The notes: generated by a model not told the origin, from the sequence alone. A stretch of 64,000 nt of DNA from Kaistella chaponensis (GCF_900156725.1 NZ_FTOI01000002.1:248001-312000); one strand, 5' to 3'; counted from the stretch's first letter, positions 8,093 through 17,688 are shown. Translations and numbers: made by a program.

Positions 8093-9274
8093 ATGAATTC
8101 AAACGAATGCTCTTTCTGTGGAAGAAAAAGAACTGAAGTACAAATGCTGGTTTCCGGAAACAACGGATTTATTTGCGAAAACTGTATCGAGCAAGCCCAT
8201 GCAATTGTTAATGAAAGTTCCTCAGATTCTAAATCTTCCCCGGCAGAAACGATGGCTGATTTAAAAAAACCCAAAGAGATTAAAGAATTTCTTGATCTCT
8301 ATGTTATTGGTCAGAATCAGGCAAAAAAGCAGCTTTCAATCGCGGTATATAATCATTACAAACGTATTTTGCATGCCAAAAATGAAAACCGTGAAGTGGA
8401 GATAGAGAAATCCAATATTATCATGATTGGTGAAACAGGAACCGGCAAAACGCTCTTGGCAAAAACAATTGCCAAAGAATTAAATGTTCCTTTCTGTATT
8501 GTTGATGCCACTATTCTTACCGAAGCAGGATATGTAGGTGAAGATGTAGAAAGCATCTTGTCTCGTTTATTAATGGTTGCAGATTACGATGTAGAAAAAG
8601 CCGAAAAAGGGATTGTTTTTATTGATGAGATTGACAAAATTGCCAGAAAATCCGATAATCCAAGTATAACGAGAGATGTTTCCGGTGAAGGAGTACAACA
8701 AGGTCTACTCAAATTATTAGAAGGAAGTATCGTGAATGTGCCGCCACAAGGTGGAAGAAAGCATCCTGATCAAAAATATATTCAGGTAAATACCCAAAAC
8801 ATCTTATTCATTGCAGGTGGAGCTTTCGATGGAATAAAAGAAATTATTGAAAGACGACTGAATAAACAAGCGATCGGTTTCAGCTTGGATAAAATGAATA
8901 AAATTGACGACGAAGATTATATATTACGTCAGCTTAATGCAATCGACTTGCGAAAATTTGGTTTAATACCTGAGCTTTTAGGGCGTTTCCCGATTGTAAC
9001 TTATTTGGAAAAACTCGATAAGGAAACGATGATCAGAATTATGAAAGAACCAAAAAATTCTATTGTAAATCAATTTGTAGAATTATTTAAAATGGACGGT
9101 GTTTCGCTGAAATTTAGTGATGAATCTATAGATAAAATAGTGGAAGAAACGATGGATAAAGGTTTAGGAGCAAGAGGATTAAGAGGGACCACTGAAAAAG
9201 TTTTGGAAGATTTTATGTTTGATATTACCGCTAAAAAGAAGATTGTATTGAATAATGAAAATGTTAATTTTTAA
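8093..9274 (+). CDS. clpX: ATP-dependent Clp protease ATP-binding subunit ClpX
   Basis: 393 residues. N-terminal zinc-binding domain with CxxC pairs Cys6/Cys9 and Cys28/Cys31 for adaptor and substrate docking; AAA+ core with Walker A GETGTGKT (113-120), pore loop GYVG near 146, Walker B IVFIDEID near 175, RKH-type loop ([10 protein letters not shown]) and arginine-finger/sensor region [12 protein letters not shown] near the C-terminus. ClpX unfolds tagged proteins and feeds them to ClpP. No clpP gene is nearby in this window; the arrangement HIT-clpX alone is unremarkable in Flavobacteriia. Confidence 0.96.
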   Translation: MNSNECSFCGRKRTEVQMLVSGNNGFICENCIEQAHAIVNESSSDSKSSPAETMADLKKPKEIKEFLDLYVIGQNQAKKQLSIAVYNHYKRILHAKNENREVEIEKSNIIMIGETGTGKTLLAKTIAKELNVPFCIVDATILTEAGYVGEDVESILSRLLMVADYDVEKAEKGIVFIDEIDKIARKSDNPSITRDVSGEGVQQGLLKLLEGSIVNVPPQGGRKHPDQKYIQVNTQNILFIAGGAFDGIKEIIERRLNKQAIGFSLDKMNKIDDEDYILRQLNAIDLRKFGLIPELLGRFPIVTYLEKLDKETMIRIMKEPKNSIVNQFVELFKMDGVSLKFSDESIDKIVEETMDKGLGARGLRGTTEKVLEDFMFDITAKKKIVLNNENVNF

Positions 9275-9292
9275 TATAAATTTTTTTATTTT

Positions 9293-9322
9293 TTTGAAAT
9301 ACAAAAAAAAATAATATCTTTG
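9293..9322 (+). promoter_or_regulatory. Promoter of the T9SS protein gene
   Basis: TTTG (9293-9296), 18-bp spacer, TATCTTTG (9315-9322): a full match to the Bacteroidota promoter consensus, 40 bp before the start codon at 9362. Confidence 0.75.
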
Positions 9323-9361
9323 TAAAGATATATTTTATATAAAACACAAATTTATACTATA

Positions 9362-11392
9362 ATGAAAAAAAATCTATTAACTGTGGCGCTTTTGGCGCTA
9401 AGCTGGACTGTTGGTGCGCAAGTCATCTGCAGTGTAAATAAAGATGCGGTTTTTTACATAGGAGAGAATGCTCTAGTTTATAATGGCGGTGGGTTTCAAA
9501 CCGTAGACAATGGGTCTTATGATATTCATGGTAACGTTATGGTTGTTGGAACAACGACTGATAATTTTTTCACTTTAACGAAAACCAGTACAGATCCAGC
9601 GCCAGTAACGTACAGTACAAAAACTACAGGAGGAAATATAATTATTAGATTAAATGATCCTGCAAACTTTGGTACTTCTAGCTATGGTCAACTGTATATT
9701 AATGGTTTGGATCAATCAAAAGTTACAGCCATTGTTGACAAAGAATTCCGAACTCCTAAACACGGAACCTATCAGCAAATCGCGCTGCCTTTCTACAATA
9801 AAACAATTTCAAGTTTTTCTGGAACAGCATCTACCATAGGAACATTTGGTAAAAATTTTACTAATGTAAGATATTCGAAAAATGAAGTTCTAACATGGAA
9901 TAATGCAACTGCAGTTTCAGATAATTTGAGTGTTAATTCTACTACACCTAAAAGTACTTCCTATTATATGCTTGGTTCTGCAGGGCTGAATACAAGTGCG
10001 CCACCTGCAACGATGGCTACAAATGCTCCAACTCCGACTGGATCGGTTTATACCTTAAGAGGAGTTCCAATTGCAAACATTGATGCAGCAAAATCAGTTA
10101 ACGGAATTAGTGAGGTTATGCAAAATGCTGCAGACGGTGTTCAATTTGGTGCAGGAGGAAATGCTGTTAATTATTATAACGAAAAATATAATACTTACCT
10201 GCAAGATGATTGGGACGCATCTTTAATTCCAACAAATCCTTGGTCTGCAGGTACTTTTGGTAGAAATATTTACCAGTTTGGAAATCCATATTTTACGAAT
10301 ATAGATTTAAGTTTAATTGGAATTGCTGATGGAATTTCAAATGGCGATGGAAACGAAATTTCAACGATACAGGGAATCCGGTATGATCCAGGAACTGTAA
10401 TTTCTGATGCAAATGGGAGTACGTATTCAAATGCATCTAGGTTTATTAACTTTACTACAGGTGTTCCGGGTACTGCATTTGGTCCCGTTCCAGTTGGTGA
10501 TCTTGGTTTAATTATTAGACCAATGCAAACTTTTGTAATTAAACTTAGATCTAACGCAGCTCAGACTTTAAATTTTGATACTTTAAGGAGATTTAAAAAT
10601 ACAGTAAGAGCAAGTGGTGAAGATTATTCAGTAACTGCAAATAGATCAATGAACCAAAATGCAACAGTAAAACAGTTGGGAATCATCGGTTTAGATCAAA
10701 ACGGTCAAGAACTCGCAAGAACATATTATGCAGTTTATCCTACTGCAATTACTGGACATACCTCTCAATCTACGGTACAATCTGTTTTGGGTAGCCAAAA
10801 TATTATTGGGACTTATGAGGAAGATGTTAACGGAGGGTATGACATGAACTATATTAATTCTTATTGGCTCTATATTAATGAAGCAAATGAAACAGATTTT
10901 CTTGGTAAAGCTGTTCCTTTGGCTCTTTATAGTACTGGAATTAAATCATTGAAATTTGAAATTAGAGAAAACACAGAATTGATTCCAGATAATACCCATA
11001 ATTTGTCGACAGGAATAGGATTCTACTATAAATCACCGGGTGGTACAATTTCTGAAATAGCACAAAATCAGATTATACCAGTTAATAGTGATGAATATAG
11101 TTTATATTATGGAAAAGCTCCAATTGTTTTAGGAACAGAGGGCACCGCTAAACCTTCCAGAACAAAAGTTGTTTACAAAGGTTCAGTTGATAAGTTTGTA
11201 GTACGTTTTGATCCTGAGTGGAAGAAATCAGATATTAATGTATACGATATGAGTGGAAAGTTAATTATTTCTCAAAAAGATGTTTCAGCAGATAAAGATT
11301 TTGAAATTAATCTTGCAAAATTAAATACAGCATATATCGTAACAGCAGTATCCGAAAAGGGTGAAAAAGTAAGTTCCAAAATTATCAGATAA
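9362..11392 (+). CDS. T9SS type A sorting domain-containing secreted protein
   Basis: 676 residues. A signal peptide (MKKNLLTVALLALSWTVGAQ) is followed by a long beta-rich, Asn/Thr/Gly-rich region without recognisable enzyme motifs, and the last 80 residues (from about VVYKGSVDKFVVRFD, through INVYDMSGKLI to VSSKIIR) form a T9SS type A sorting domain. It is therefore exported and probably surface-attached. The large size, repeated Gly/Asn segments and lack of catalytic residues suggest a structural or adhesin-like role. It has its own promoter and is followed after 17 bp by a small glycine-rich membrane protein gene, likely in the same transcript. Confidence 0.85.
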   Translation: MKKNLLTVALLALSWTVGAQVICSVNKDAVFYIGENALVYNGGGFQTVDNGSYDIHGNVMVVGTTTDNFFTLTKTSTDPAPVTYSTKTTGGNIIIRLNDPANFGTSSYGQLYINGLDQSKVTAIVDKEFRTPKHGTYQQIALPFYNKTISSFSGTASTIGTFGKNFTNVRYSKNEVLTWNNATAVSDNLSVNSTTPKSTSYYMLGSAGLNTSAPPATMATNAPTPTGSVYTLRGVPIANIDAAKSVNGISEVMQNAADGVQFGAGGNAVNYYNEKYNTYLQDDWDASLIPTNPWSAGTFGRNIYQFGNPYFTNIDLSLIGIADGISNGDGNEISTIQGIRYDPGTVISDANGSTYSNASRFINFTTGVPGTAFGPVPVGDLGLIIRPMQTFVIKLRSNAAQTLNFDTLRRFKNTVRASGEDYSVTANRSMNQNATVKQLGIIGLDQNGQELARTYYAVYPTAITGHTSQSTVQSVLGSQNIIGTYEEDVNGGYDMNYINSYWLYINEANETDFLGKAVPLALYSTGIKSLKFEIRENTELIPDNTHNLSTGIGFYYKSPGGTISEIAQNQIIPVNSDEYSLYYGKAPIVLGTEGTAKPSRTKVVYKGSVDKFVVRFDPEWKKSDINVYDMSGKLIISQKDVSADKDFEINLAKLNTAYIVTAVSEKGEKVSSKIIR

Positions 11393-11409
11393 TATATAAA
11401 ACACGAATT

Positions 11410-11652
11410 ATGAAAATTATTAATAAAACTTTATTTTTTTTCCTCTTATTTATTGGAACTTTTTGCAAAGCTGGTGGACTTCCTGGTGATGTTCCATCTC
11501 CACCTCCCGGAGGCGGTGGCGGCGGAGGCGGCGGAGGTGTTGGTCCAGGTGCACCGGCATCACCAATTGATATGTATGTTTATGCATTGGCTCTAATTGG
11601 TTTTCTTTTAATTGTTTACTTTGCGAGAAAGCAGAGTAAAAGTATTGCTTAA
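11410..11652 (+). CDS. Small secreted glycine-rich protein with C-terminal membrane anchor
   Basis: 80 residues: signal peptide (MKIINKTLFFFLLFIGTFCKAG), a Pro-rich then ten-residue polyglycine linker, and the C-terminal segment GAPASPIDMYVYALALIGFLLIVYFARKQ, a transmembrane helix followed by basic residues. Signal peptide, low-complexity spacer, hydrophobic helix and basic tail resemble small cell-surface anchoring or sorting tails often seen in Chryseobacterium-type genomes beside T9SS genes, where the function is unknown. It lies 17 bp after the T9SS gene and is closed by a terminator at 11675-11704. Confidence 0.7.
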   Translation: MKIINKTLFFFLLFIGTFCKAGGLPGDVPSPPPGGGGGGGGGGVGPGAPASPIDMYVYALALIGFLLIVYFARKQSKSIA

Positions 11653-11674
11653 TTATATTTTCTAATAATATTTT

Positions 11675-11704
11675 AAACCCATCGAAAATTCGATGGGTTT
11701 TTTT
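11675..11704 (+). terminator. Rho-independent terminator
   Basis: AAACCCATCG (11675-11684) and CGATGGGTTT (11691-11700) form a 10-bp perfect stem, 6-nt loop, followed by continued T residues. Confidence 0.88.
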
Positions 11705-11715
11705 ATATTTACAGT

Positions 11716-12999
11716 ATGAAGAAAATTTTTGCAATATTGAGTTTAGTCATGATGAACTCATTATCCGCTCAATTTAAAATTGAGATAGAAGCACCAGCAA
11801 CTTACACTCCAAAAGAGGTGTATCTTTATACATTGAGTGGTTCGAAAGATCTGTTGGAGACCAAAGAAGTTAGAAAAGGAAATACGTGGCAAATTAATGT
11901 TACTAAACCTTATTCTGGAATGATGAAACTGTACTTTCCAGAACAAAACGTATCAATTAATTTTATTTCTGAGAATAAAGATATCAAGTTAAAGTTTGAT
12001 GTTGAAAACTCAAAGGTTTCCAATATACAATATCTGGACGAAAGTAATTTTGTGATGAATAATTTGCAGGATGTGCAACAAAAAAAAGAATTTATCCTCC
12101 CAGCATTGTTTCAAATGAAAGAGTACTATAAAGATAATTCAGATTTTGGAAAAGCAATTGAAAACGAGATCGGCCGTTTGTCTAATAATTCTGAAACCAG
12201 TGCTAAATATCCGTTTGTTAGTTTCTACAAAACCAACTATGCTAAGTTTTTAGAAAAAAGTGCTGCAAAGAAACCTGTAACACACAAGGATATTATTGAA
12301 TTTCTAACCAAATCCAATGACTTCTTAGAAACATCATCTCTTATGAGACCTATTTTAGTCTCTTATTTAAATATAGGTCCAAGTACGAACGTTTCAGCAG
12401 ATATTGATCAATTATTGACTGCGGTAAATGTAGAAACACCTCGTGGTCAAACGGTCTTGTCTGAACTTATAGAAATTTTTGACCTTTATGAAATGAAGGA
12501 TTTAAAAGATAAATACCTTACAAAAGCCACCAATTTGAAATGTACGATTAATGATAGGCTTTCGTCTACAATTGCTACAAATAAAAACACAGAGATTGGA
12601 GCGCAGTTTCCGGATCAAATTTTCAACGTAGCATCCAATACAAAAGCAAAATCAATTTATGGGGTGAAAGCTTCTAAGAAAATTATTATTTTTTGGGCTT
12701 CAACATGTTCACATTGTGAAGCAGAAATTCCGAAATTTGTAGAGAAATATAGTGCTTTGCAAGCTCAAAACATCCAAATAATTGGGCTTTCTTTGGATAG
12801 TGAAAAAGGAGCTTATGAAAATAAGGTGAAGAGTTTGCCTTGGATCAATGATTCAGAGCTGAAAGGTTGGTACAGTACATACACTGACAAATATAATGTT
12901 CATGCTACTCCGTCATACTTCATACTCGATTCAAATAACAAGATTATCGCAAAGCCTGACCACGCAAAAGACGTTCTTACGTATTTAAAATTAAATTAA
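11716..12999 (+). CDS. TlpA-like thioredoxin-fold protein (periplasmic)
   Basis: 427 residues with a signal peptide (MKKIFAILSLVMMNSLSAQ), a DUF4369-like N-terminal beta region (about 20-110), an alpha-helical middle, and a C-terminal TlpA/AhpC-TSA thioredoxin domain from about residue 295. The active site is WASTCSHCEAE with Cys331 and Cys334, and the cis-proline loop is ATPSY (Pro399). Bacteroidota carry many such proteins for periplasmic disulphide reduction or cytochrome maturation. It follows a terminator by 12 bp, so it either has its own weak promoter or depends on read-through. The neighbouring T9SS protein has few cysteines, so a direct partnership is not evident. Confidence 0.85.
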   Translation: MKKIFAILSLVMMNSLSAQFKIEIEAPATYTPKEVYLYTLSGSKDLLETKEVRKGNTWQINVTKPYSGMMKLYFPEQNVSINFISENKDIKLKFDVENSKVSNIQYLDESNFVMNNLQDVQQKKEFILPALFQMKEYYKDNSDFGKAIENEIGRLSNNSETSAKYPFVSFYKTNYAKFLEKSAAKKPVTHKDIIEFLTKSNDFLETSSLMRPILVSYLNIGPSTNVSADIDQLLTAVNVETPRGQTVLSELIEIFDLYEMKDLKDKYLTKATNLKCTINDRLSSTIATNKNTEIGAQFPDQIFNVASNTKAKSIYGVKASKKIIIFWASTCSHCEAEIPKFVEKYSALQAQNIQIIGLSLDSEKGAYENKVKSLPWINDSELKGWYSTYTDKYNVHATPSYFILDSNNKIIAKPDHAKDVLTYLKLN

Positions 13000-13007
13000 A
13001 TTAAATT

Positions 13008-13038
13008 TTTGCTACCTCGCAAAATATTTTTATATTTG
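13008..13038 (+). promoter_or_regulatory. Promoter of tRNA-Met
   Basis: TTTG (13008-13011), 19-bp spacer, TATATTTG (13031-13038): perfect Bacteroidota promoter, 15 bp before the tRNA 5' end. Confidence 0.8.
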
Positions 13039-13053
13039 CACCACCGAAAAAAA

Positions 13054-13127
13054 GGCGAGGTAGCTCAGTCGGTTAGAGCGCAGGATTCATAACCCTGAGG
13101 TCACGGGTTCAATTCCCGTCCTCGCTA
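13054..13127 (+). tRNA. tRNA-Met (anticodon CAT)
   Basis: A 74-nt cloverleaf: acceptor GGCGAGG with CCTCGCT (first pair G-U), D arm GCTC/GAGC, anticodon stem CAGGA/CCCTG with loop TTCATAA (anticodon CAT), T arm ACGGG TTCAATT CCCGT, discriminator A13127; CCA is not encoded. The three G-C pairs that mark initiator tRNA in the anticodon stem are missing, so it is the elongator methionine tRNA or, less likely, the tRNA-Ile whose C34 is modified to lysidine. Confidence 0.93.
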
Positions 13128-13130
13128 CTT

Positions 13131-13161
13131 AAAAAAAACCCAACAAGCGTTGGGTTTTTTG
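13131..13161 (+). terminator. Terminator of the tRNA gene
   Basis: AAAAAACCCAAC and GTTGGGTTTTTT form the stem with a loop of a few nucleotides, directly after the tRNA. Confidence 0.85.
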
Positions 13162-13453
13162 TTTTTATAAATTAGTCGGAACTTATCATCTATTTTTGGG
13201 CCTTACAAATCTTGCTCATTATGTAGCGCATAAGTACCATTAAGAGAATAATTTATAAAAGTTTATTGATTAAGCAGATATTTATTTTGAAAATATTTTT
13301 TAATTTTTGAAAAATATCATTGATAACTAAAAAAATAGTACTACTTTTACTGCGCTTAAGTAATGACGCAAGTTATCATCTAAGCGAATTTTTTTTCATC
13401 ATTTGTGTTTTTAGAATCGCATTTCATTATGCGGTTCTTTTTTTGTTTTATAG
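13162..13453. other. 292-bp AT-rich intergenic region with a distal hairpin
   Basis: No gene seen. AGAATCGCAT (13413-13422) pairs with ATGCGGTTCT (13429-13438) and is followed on the plus strand by a T-run to 13444, which is a plus-strand terminator although no plus-strand gene precedes it; it also sits just past the stop of the minus-strand DUF3810 gene. TTATCATCTA occurs twice (near 13183 and 13374). Confidence 0.5.
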
Positions 13454-14524
13454 TCATCTTATTCCTCGTTCGTAGCGAATCAACAAATCAACAAAATAAG
13501 AGTAGGTTACACTACCTTCTTGCTGGTTGCTTTTTAAGAAAAGATCATTGGTATATTCAAATATCATATCCAGAATTCCTTTATGTTTGTTTGCAAAAGC
13601 TTTATCAGCACTGCGGTCACGCTTCATTTCAGGGGAGTAATTCTGAATGACTAATTTTACAAATTCGGGATTTTTTTCCGACAGAGAATTAAGAAGCGAT
13701 TTCAAAACAAAATATTCAGTACTGTATTTTAACTCTAGATTTGTAGCGTTTTTACCTATTAAATAAGCGGTAAAATTTGCCTCTTGTTCCCGCGCAAAAC
13801 CTAATTGATGCATGCTTTCGTGCGCTAAGGTAAAAGGTAGGTAAGTAGAAGGTAATTCAGCGTTGTATTGCGCCTCTGCTGTAAATGGATTGTAATATCC
13901 CAGAATCCCGGAATAACTGATCACCCCTTCAAAAAGGCTTGGTTTAAAAGCATTAATATTTTCTCCTTTTTTGTGTCCTTCCAAAGTCTGTAGATTTTTT
14001 TGATTTTGAAGGATATCATTTTTCATCTTTTTTAAATCGGTCATCATGAAAACGCCATTTTTATCTTCTTTTACCAATTGGCGGGATTCCTTGCAAAGTA
14101 CAAGATATTTTAATGTTAAAGCTTTGGTTTCGGCAAGAGTAATTGCTCCTTTCGGAAGATTTTCAATAAGTGGTTTTTGAAAATAAAGCATTCCCCAAAA
14201 TAGCTGATAAGTGAAATACAGAATATTGACTACAATTAAAAGTCTTAAAAGGAAGATTTTTCTACTTTTCTTATTTGAAATTTTAAGTATAAAATAGAGC
14301 AGTACAATTCCCAATGCAATGTAAAAGACATCGCCGACTGAAAAAGGAACTTGTGAAAAAAGCATTTGATGGAAACCTTTCTGAAATTGAAAAAAATCAC
14401 TGAAAAAATTCACAGCGAATTCAACTTTTGAGAGGCTGAAGAACAAAAGAAATTGGGCAAGTAAAATACCCGCCCAAAATCTTTTTGTTCTATAAGTAGA
14501 TGTATTATTAATGTGCACCCTCAC
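13454..14524 (-). CDS. DUF3810 domain-containing membrane protein (putative zinc metallopeptidase)
   Basis: 356 residues. Three predicted transmembrane helices occupy the first ~130 residues; the soluble rest contains the zinc-peptidase motif HESMH (235-239) followed by REQEANF (Glu248 a candidate third ligand), as in gluzincin-type peptidases. DUF3810 is a Bacteroidota family of unknown substrate. Its start overlaps the end of the MFS transporter gene by 17 bp, so the two are translated from one message. The remainder (YSPEMKRDRSADKAF) is conserved-looking but unassigned. Confidence 0.88.
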   Translation of the reverse strand: MRVHINNTSTYRTKRFWAGILLAQFLLFFSLSKVEFAVNFFSDFFQFQKGFHQMLFSQVPFSVGDVFYIALGIVLLYFILKISNKKSRKIFLLRLLIVVNILYFTYQLFWGMLYFQKPLIENLPKGAITLAETKALTLKYLVLCKESRQLVKEDKNGVFMMTDLKKMKNDILQNQKNLQTLEGHKKGENINAFKPSLFEGVISYSGILGYYNPFTAEAQYNAELPSTYLPFTLAHESMHQLGFAREQEANFTAYLIGKNATNLELKYSTEYFVLKSLLNSLSEKNPEFVKLVIQNYSPEMKRDRSADKAFANKHKGILDMIFEYTNDLFLKSNQQEGSVTYSYFVDLLIRYERGIR

Positions 14525-15956
14525 TTTTAATTTGATCTAATTCAATTCCTTGAGCTTTCAGAATTTTTGTTACTCTAATTGCATAAAATGCGAGATAAGC
14601 AAAACAAACAACCCCTACAATATAACTCACATGAATATTTGTCATATCTGCAAGTGTTCCCTGCAACCAAGAAATAATTCCACCGCCCATAATCATCATA
14701 ATTAAATACCCAGATCCTTGGTTCGTATGTTTTCCTAAACCATTAATGGCTAATGCAAAAATACATGGCCATAACGTAGAGCAAAACAATCCAACACTGG
14801 TAAAGGCATAAACAGATGTCATTCCCGAAGTCATCATTCCAAATATTAAGGATATAATTCCCATACAGGAGAAAATCAAAAGCATTCTGGCCGGGTTTCC
14901 TTTACTTGCAATATCACATGCGATCATTACTAAAATAACTAAACCGTAAATATAGAAATGAGACAAATCATGCTTTGCAATAGCATTCACCATTAGGAAA
15001 ACTCCAAAGGCTAAATAAGGTGCTAAAAATCTCAAAATTTTCTTAAATCCTGCGGTGATATCAAATGCGTCAACAGCACCTGTCCATCGTCCAATCATCA
15101 ATGAAGCCCAATAAAGGGAGACATAAGGTGCGATATCCTTTGTTGTGAAGCCCAAAGATTTTTCCATATAAGCTGGTAAATTGCTCGCAGTAGAAACTTC
15201 GACACCTACGTAAACGAAAATGGCGATCATCCCTAAAACCAATTGTGGATATTTAAGGGCAGAATCTCTGTGTTCACCGGAAACTACGTCGTCTTGATTT
15301 TCTGAAATAGTGGGCGTAACTTGTGGCAAAGAAGAAAATTTCAGTAAGATTGCAACCAAAATAAATGCACCTCCTAAAACCATGTAAGGAATTTTCACAG
15401 ACTCGATGCTTGCTTCTGTATTAGAAGCAGTCGCGGAGCCGAAAATTGCAAAAGCTACAATTAAAGGTCCAATTGTGGTACCAAGATTATTAATTCCACC
15501 CGCCATTGTCAATCGTTGGGAACCGGTTTCGGTTGGGCCAACTTCGATCGCCAATGGATTCGCTACAATTTGCTGTAAGGAAAATCCCAATCCTAAAATA
15601 AACAATCCGGAAATCATTAAGGGAAAAGAACCAAGATTTGCAGCCGGATAAAAAAGTAAAGTTCCGGAAGCCGAAATCAAAAGTCCTAAAATTAACCCAT
15701 TTTTATAGCCTATTTTATTGACCAAATCTTGTTTGATCGCTTTTGAAATAAACATATAGATCAGTGAACCAACGGTATAAGCGACATAAAATGCAACGGA
15801 TACCAATTGACTTTGACTTTGGGTAAGATCAAACGCTTTTTTGAAAACGGGTATTAAAATATCGTTGCTCGCTGCAACAAATCCCCAGAAGAAAAATACA
15901 GTGACCAATGGCACGAATTGGCCCCAATTGGTTTGTTTAGAATAGTTTGTAGACAT
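14508..15956 (-). CDS. Sugar MFS transporter (FucP/GluP-type)
   Basis: 482 residues with about 12 hydrophobic segments. The N-terminus WGQFVPLVTVFFFWGFVAASNDILIPVFKKAFDLTQSQSQLV matches the fucose permease and glucose/galactose transporter group, a proton-sugar symporter of the inner membrane; the exact sugar cannot be told. A TATATTTG-like -7 element on the minus strand (15977-15984) lies about 20 bp upstream, although a -33 match is lacking. It overlaps the following DUF3810 gene. Confidence 0.87.
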   Translation of the reverse strand: MSTNYSKQTNWGQFVPLVTVFFFWGFVAASNDILIPVFKKAFDLTQSQSQLVSVAFYVAYTVGSLIYMFISKAIKQDLVNKIGYKNGLILGLLISASGTLLFYPAANLGSFPLMISGLFILGLGFSLQQIVANPLAIEVGPTETGSQRLTMAGGINNLGTTIGPLIVAFAIFGSATASNTEASIESVKIPYMVLGGAFILVAILLKFSSLPQVTPTISENQDDVVSGEHRDSALKYPQLVLGMIAIFVYVGVEVSTASNLPAYMEKSLGFTTKDIAPYVSLYWASLMIGRWTGAVDAFDITAGFKKILRFLAPYLAFGVFLMVNAIAKHDLSHFYIYGLVILVMIACDIASKGNPARMLLIFSCMGIISLIFGMMTSGMTSVYAFTSVGLFCSTLWPCIFALAINGLGKHTNQGSGYLIMMIMGGGIISWLQGTLADMTNIHVSYIVGVVCFAYLAFYAIRVTKILKAQGIELDQIKSEGAH

Positions 15957-15998
15957 TTGTTAATAATTTCTTAAAACAAATATAACTAAATTAAATTC

Positions 15999-16724
15999 TC
16001 AGTGTTCGTTTTCTAAAACTTTTTTAATTTCAGTGTATGCATTTGATTTCAAATCTGTCATAGAATGGTTGGGATTTAAGATGTCATTAAAATACACCTT
16101 TACTTTTCCAGGGTGACCTTTACCGTAATTGAAGGGAAACATCTCCTTTAGTCCCACAAAAGTGAAAACCAAAATAGGTGATTGATGTTTTGTTGCCAAT
16201 ATAAATGCACCATCTTTAAAATGGTCTAAAACGATCGATTCATCGTCGGGAACACCTCCTTCAGGGAAAAGTACGATGCTTTGTCCTTCTTCCATTCTTT
16301 CTTCGCAGCGGCGATAAACATCGGCTCGGCTTTTTGCAGAACTGCGGTCAACCATCACGCAAATTCTTTTATAAATAGTTCCAAAAATGGGAATTTTTAC
16401 TAATTCTTTTTTTCCAACATAGCAAAGCGGATGATGAGGCATCAAAATACAGGGCAACATAATATCCATAATCGAAGTATGGTTGGATATAAAAACATAT
16501 TGGGTGTTTTTATCAATTTTTTGATCCGTTAGCTTTATTAATTCATATCGAAAACCCATCCCGTAAAACATCCCGATTGCCCAGAATCGTATGAATTTGT
16601 AGGCGTAAGGATAATGCTCTTTTCTGATCGAAAATACCAATACAGGAATTCCCATAAGAATGGTGAGAACGGTGCCTAAAATCAGCATCCAACCCCGCCA
16701 AATATAATTGAGGATTTTTTTCAT
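15999..16724 (-). CDS. plsC: 1-acyl-sn-glycerol-3-phosphate acyltransferase (PlsC family)
   Basis: 241 residues with an N-terminal membrane helix (about 8-30), the acyltransferase HX4D motif in ISNHTSIMDIMLP (near residue 80), the lyso-PA binding motif FPEGGVPDDES (near 153-163) and a following VKVYFNDILNP. PlsC adds the second acyl chain during phosphatidic acid synthesis at the inner membrane. Bacteroidota often hold several paralogues, so other acyl acceptors are possible. The GtrA gene lies 36 bp upstream in the same direction. Confidence 0.88.
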   Translation of the reverse strand: MKKILNYIWRGWMLILGTVLTILMGIPVLVFSIRKEHYPYAYKFIRFWAIGMFYGMGFRYELIKLTDQKIDKNTQYVFISNHTSIMDIMLPCILMPHHPLCYVGKKELVKIPIFGTIYKRICVMVDRSSAKSRADVYRRCEERMEEGQSIVLFPEGGVPDDESIVLDHFKDGAFILATKHQSPILVFTFVGLKEMFPFNYGKGHPGKVKVYFNDILNPNHSMTDLKSNAYTEIKKVLENEH

Positions 16725-16760
16725 TTATTTTTTTTAAAAGTAAAAATGAACTTCAGGAAT

Positions 16761-17219
16761 TTAACCATTAAAAATAATTTTCTTTTTAACCGTGTAGTTC
16801 AGTACAGAAACCAGAACAATCGCTGCAATCTTACTCAACATTTCCTGACTGAAAACGAAGAAACCAAGATCAAGATAATCCAAGAATACAAAACGGAAGA
16901 AAAGCTGGAAAAAACTTAAACTTACAATCGTCGATAAAAAAGAAATCCCCATGAAATAGGCAAATTCCTTATTTTTCGAATGTTTGCCCCGTTCGAAAAC
17001 AAACCAAATACTCAAAAAATAATTGGTGACAATTCCGCAACTGGTCGAGAATATATTACTCAAAGGGAAGTGGATGCCATGAAAATTCGTTTCTTGCGAA
17101 AATACTTGTGGCAAATGAACGCTGAAAATCTTAAAAGTTCCGATTTCTACGATTGCACTCAATGCTCCTGCAAAAGCAAAAAGAAGAATCTGTTTCTGTT
17201 TTAGTAAAATTTCTTTCAT
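16761..17219 (-). CDS. GtrA family membrane protein
   Basis: 152 residues starting at MKEILLKQKQILLFAF (an upstream in-frame ATG would add five residues). Four hydrophobic helices, with FAGALSAIVEIGTFKIF, a polar NYFLSIWFVFERG (typical GtrA W-x-F-x3-Gly segment) and a C-terminal ALVSVLNYTVKKKIIF-like ending. GtrA proteins flip undecaprenyl- or dolichyl-linked sugars in cell-wall or O-antigen decoration. The glycosyl partner genes usually beside gtrA are not visible here; the downstream neighbour is plsC. Confidence 0.85.
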   Translation of the reverse strand: MKEILLKQKQILLFAFAGALSAIVEIGTFKIFSVHLPQVFSQETNFHGIHFPLSNIFSTSCGIVTNYFLSIWFVFERGKHSKNKEFAYFMGISFLSTIVSLSFFQLFFRFVFLDYLDLGFFVFSQEMLSKIAAIVLVSVLNYTVKKKIIFNG

Positions 17220-17427
17220 TGTTATTAACTGCAAATTTAAAATTATATGTTAAACAATCAGAAAATCTTGTTAAAGTTTTTTTTTGTTTCATTTTATTGT
17301 TTATTTTTATTTCATCTTAAAGAAGAAGGTTATTATAATAATTTCATTTTCAAGTGGTTAAAAAGTGATTTTATTTATAAGTTTCCCGGAATAAATTTTA
17401 TCAACGAAAACTTTACAATCAACAATC

Positions 17428-17688
17428 ATGACAGCAAAAAGGCCATTTAGAAAGTTCAATCCGCAACAGAAAAAAATTGAAGAATTAGAAAAAAATAGTC
17501 CTAGATTCAAAAGAATTTATGACGAATACGAATCGATGTCAGACGAATTGTATTTCCATGAAAACAGCCATAACTCAACCATTCCCGATGATTTTATTGA
17601 TGCTTTAAAAACGCAAACAGAATATTTGGAAGATGAGATTGGAGATTGGATTTTAAATAATTCCAAATCAGAAAGCGAAGCAAAATAA
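17428..17688 (+). CDS. Small conserved hypothetical protein
   Basis: 86 residues, charged and helical (MTAKRPFRKFNPQQKKIEELEKNSP...IYDEYESMSDELYFHENSHN...DFIDALKTQTEYLEDEIGDWIL). No signal peptide or membrane segment; rich in Glu and Lys. It resembles uncharacterised flavobacterial proteins of similar length. It is divergent from gtrA and upstream of the nucleotidyltransferase gene. Confidence 0.6.
   Translation: MTAKRPFRKFNPQQKKIEELEKNSPRFKRIYDEYESMSDELYFHENSHNSTIPDDFIDALKTQTEYLEDEIGDWILNNSKSESEAK

Noticed and set aside
13162..13453. Possible small RNA gene in front of a plus-strand terminator
   Set aside because: TATTTTTG at 13191 has no -33 partner and nothing else supports transcription; listed only as an intergenic region.
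17247..17450. Plus-strand ORF of 67 codons upstream of the small hypothetical gene
   Set aside because: Phe/Leu/Lys/Asn-rich from low-complexity AT sequence, overlaps the supported gene at 17428, no ribosome binding site or family resemblance.
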